Source: Mycoplasmataceae bacterium
GTDB lineage: Bacteria; Bacillota_I; Bacilli_A; Mycoplasmatales; Mycoplasmoidaceae
Reading direction: 5' to 3'
Assembly: GCA_016288695.1 (NCBI GenBank)
Contig: JAEELD010000004.1
Span: 1 to 62,851, forward strand
Length of the DNA stretch: 62,851 nt
A program made the position numbers and the translations under genes. The stretch's first letter is position 1. The number at the start of each line of letters is the position of its first letter. The notes under the pieces were generated by a model. It was not told where the DNA came from, did no database searches, and saw only the letters and a list, made by a program, of their open reading frames with translations. Shown one piece after another: positions 60,224 to 62,851 of the stretch.

Positions 60224-61570
60224 ATGTTATTTAGCTCACTGAATTTAAAAAAATGAATTCTTGATGTTTTGAATTCAATGAATTTCAAAACCACAACTGA
60301 AATTCAAACTAAATCATTTCTTAGAGAGAATTCAAATAGGAGCCAAATTATAACATCAAAAACTGGTAGTGGGAAAACATTTTGTTATGTGCTTCCAATA
60401 TTGAACAATTTAAATTTAGATGAAAATAAGGTTCAAGCAATTATTGTCTTGCCCACTAAAGAACTATCCCAACAGATTTTTTCACTTTTTTACAAATTTA
60501 CTGCATTTAGTAAATTGAAAGTGAAAATATTAAGAAAAAATGAAAATATTTTGAAAAATCAACCCCATATTTTGATTGGCACACCACATAAAATTTATAA
60601 TGCTGTTAGGTTAAATATATTTAACAAGTCTATTAGATATTTTGTTTTAGATGAAGCAGACATGCTATTAGATTTTGGGTTTTATGACACGATTTATCAA
60701 ATATTTAAAAAAATTAATAGCACTCATTTAATTAAATATGCAACAAGTGCTACCTTACATACAAGTTTAGCAAACCATTTGCGCAATATATTAGGTAATG
60801 CAAAAGTTATAAATAATTCTTCATCGATTTGGCTGAATGAAAATTTGTGTCACAATATTGTTTATCAGTCAGTTAATTCTGATCCCATCAATACATTGTT
60901 TAAGTTATTGAAAATAATTAATCCCTACTTTTGTATTATTTTCACTAATACAAAAAATGAAGCAAATTTAATTTACAAATTAATGATTCAACAAGAATTT
61001 AATGTTTCTTTGTTACATCAAGATCTTTTTGAGCGAAAACGAAGAAGAGAATTTAAGAAAATAACTAAAAACGAATATCAGTATATAGTTGTCACTGATT
61101 TGATGGCACGTGGTGTGGATTTACCTCTTGCTGATGTAGTAATTTCATATGGATTACCAAATGATACAATGTTTTATATTCATCGAGCTGGGAGAGTAGG
61201 TAGAAATAAAAAAAATGGCAATTGTTATTTGATTTATCGAAATAACCAAGATAATTTAATTAATAATTTGATAAGAAAAGGAATTAAATGAAATTTTCAA
61301 TTAATTAAGGATGATAAATTAATTAATAGAGAAAAAAAATTACATTTTAGAAAAAAAATATTATTAGATCAAAGTATAAATGCTTCAATAAAACGTATAT
61401 ATGTTCAAGGAACAAAAAAAGTTAAACCATGCTATAAGAAAAAAATTAAACTTAAGATTAATAAAATAAAGCAAAAACAGCGTCATTTATTTATTGAGAA
61501 AAAAATTAAGCAAAATTTACTATTGAAAAATATTAAGAATTCAAAGTGTGATAAAAATAAAATTACATAA
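60224..61570 (+). CDS. DEAD-box ATP-dependent RNA helicase
   Basis: The 448-aa helicase starts at ATG 60224, two bases after leuS, and is read through TGA at 60254 and 61289. It has a Q-motif-like TEIQTKSF, Walker A SKTGSGKT at 45-52, LPTKEL, VLDEADMLLDFGF, the SAT motif (TSAT), ARGVDLP and HRAGRVGR. The last about 90 residues are very rich in Lys and Arg and probably bind RNA. It likely acts in ribosome assembly or RNA turnover; the exact orthologue (CshA/CshB/DeaD) is not decided. Confidence 0.93.
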
Positions 61571-61599
61571 TATAAAATAAGAAAATCAAATGCTAACTT

Positions 61600-62634
61600 A
61601 TGAATGATATTTTGATTTCTATATTAATTACTGCTTATAATTGCGAGAATTTTATTGAAAATGCAATAAAGTCTGCAATTAGTCAGACTTATAAAAATAT
61701 TGAAATTTTAATTTCAGATGATTGTTCAACAGATTCAACACTTAAAATAATTAAAAAATATGCAATTCTTGATAAAAGAATTCATTTTTTTACATCAAAT
61801 AAAAACCGCTCTATTGGTTATTGAAGAAATTTTCTAATTAGCCAAGTGAAGGGTCAGTATTTTACTTTTCTTGATGGTGATGATTTTTTAAATGTGAGGT
61901 TTATCGAGAAATTGTCAAACCCAATTTTTAAGAAAAGATCCCATTTTGATCTTATTTCATGTAAATCTGTTTGTATATGGTTAAATAAATTTAACAAAAA
62001 ATTTTTTCGTATTCCATTTCTTATTAATTATTTCCCGTTATTTGGGAGAATTGACAATATAAAATTTGTTAATAAAACTCTCTGTGTTCTACTTTGGGGT
62101 AATCTTTTTAATACTAAGTTTTTTCGTTCTTTGAATATTTATTTCATTCCTTTTAGGAAGTATGAAGATGTTGGAAATACTTTATATATCTTTTTAAGAG
62201 CGCATAAATTCACTTTTGTTAGGTTTAATGGCTATAACTATGTGCGACGCAAAAGTGGGAATTTATCAAACATAAAGGAATCAAATTTATCAAATATAAC
62301 TGATTTAGTTTGACAAATTGACCATCTTTTAAAAATTTTAGATGAAAATAATATGCTATCTAATCCAATTTATCATAAACCTATTAGTCGGTTCGTTATC
62401 CCAATTGGTTTTTTATTGTCAATATTAACTGCAAACGTGTTTAAGCCAAAATATGACCATAAAATAAAACTACTTTTATTAAGAGAAAGAATGCGCTTTG
62501 TTTACCTGATTATCTGTAAATATAAATTAAATACTAAAATTTCAGTTACGTGATGAAAAGCAATCTTAAAAAATTTTAACAAAATTTCTTTTAATAAAGA
62601 ATTTATTACAATTAAAAATTTGTATAGTCTATAA
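61600..62634 (+). CDS. Family 2 glycosyltransferase
   Basis: The 344-aa protein is read through TGA codons. The N-terminal GT-A domain shows ISILITAYNCENFIENAI, ISDDCSTDSTLKI and the metal/nucleotide-sugar motif DGDD at 92-95. The C-terminal part has hydrophobic stretches and basic residues and could touch the membrane. Such enzymes in mycoplasmas make glycolipids or glycosylate surface molecules. The substrate cannot be told. It follows the helicase by 29 bases. Confidence 0.88.
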
Positions 62635-62851
62635 AATTAATAAATAGGTCTTTTATCTTATTCATAATATTTTAAAAGTGAATGTTTTAAATTAATTTAA
62701 TCATCAAAACACTCTTATCATGCATAAAAATATTTAACATTTTTTTGTTTTATTAACTAATAGTTATAAAAGTTTTGTTCTTTTTTTTTTTTGGCTAAGT
62801 ATACCCCAAAGTACCCACATAACTAAATAAAGCTCATTTGATCTCTTTAAT
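62635..62851. other. Right-edge non-coding stretch
   Basis: These 217 bases show no coding frame. They contain a run of twelve T (62781-62792) and a short less AT-rich patch (ATACCCCAAAGTACCC). No RNA gene or terminator is clear. Confidence 0.4.

Noticed and set aside
62781-62792. Poly-T run as a phase-variation tract
   Set aside because: No promoter or gene is visible downstream within the window, so there is nothing for it to control here.

Overview
The window is a gene-dense, very AT-rich piece of a Mollicutes (mycoplasma-type) chromosome. UGA is read as tryptophan throughout. Many universally conserved genes (gyrB, secA, ileS, leuS, cysS, uvrB, eno) run straight through in-frame TGA codons, and several of those fall on residues that are Trp in the families. 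Every gene here was therefore assembled across TGA, and only TAA and TAG were accepted as stops. The nucleoside-salvage order deoD-deoC-deoA-cdd-manB, the eight-gene F1Fo operon with a lipoprotein-type b subunit, and the lipoproteins suggest the Mycoplasma pneumoniae / Malacoplasma side of the Mollicutes. I cannot fix genus or species from sequence alone.

Layout, left to right. (1) 1-4184: the 3' part of one large membrane protein gene and a complete tandem paralogue. A small SWIB-domain protein follows at 4357-4599. (2) 4888-14246, + strand: nucleoside salvage (deoD, deoC, deoA, cdd, manB), then ebfC-recR-ligA-cysS. (3) 14249-22779, - strand: a four-TM membrane protein that is hidden if UGA is read as stop, gyrA and gyrB, rplA and rplK, and a glucose-type PTS permease. 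(4) 23089-29711, + strand: atpBEFHAGDC. (5) 29725-35346, - strand: rpsF-ssb-rpsR-rplI-dnaB-lipoprotein-ung. (6) 35561-39442, + strand: eno-pfkA-pyk. (7) 39447-44066, - strand: secA-uvrB. (8) 44155-45944, + strand: an alpha/beta hydrolase coupled to a lipid-kinase-like gene. (9) 45941-54077, - strand: ileS, an ABC permease, an ABC ATPase and uvrC. (10) alaS (+), a chorismate mutase-like gene (-), and a tRNA cluster Asn-Glu-Val (-). (11) 57813-62634, + strand: leuS, a DEAD-box helicase and a family 2 glycosyltransferase.

The genes fit a fermentative parasite or commensal. Sugar enters through the PTS, and lower glycolysis makes ATP by substrate-level phosphorylation. The F-type ATPase interconverts ATP and the membrane potential. 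Nucleosides from outside are degraded or recycled through phosphorolysis, phosphopentomutase and deoxyribose-phosphate aldolase. Replication and repair genes (gyrase, DnaB, SSB, LigA, RecR, UvrB, UvrC, UNG) and translation genes fill most of the rest.

The least ordinary items are four: the tandem membrane-protein paralogues, whose non-membrane segments are conserved while their membrane segments have diverged; the SWIB protein directly downstream; a chorismate mutase domain with an apparently complete active site in an organism type that normally lacks the shikimate pathway; and an ABC exporter with a large accessory domain on each subunit.
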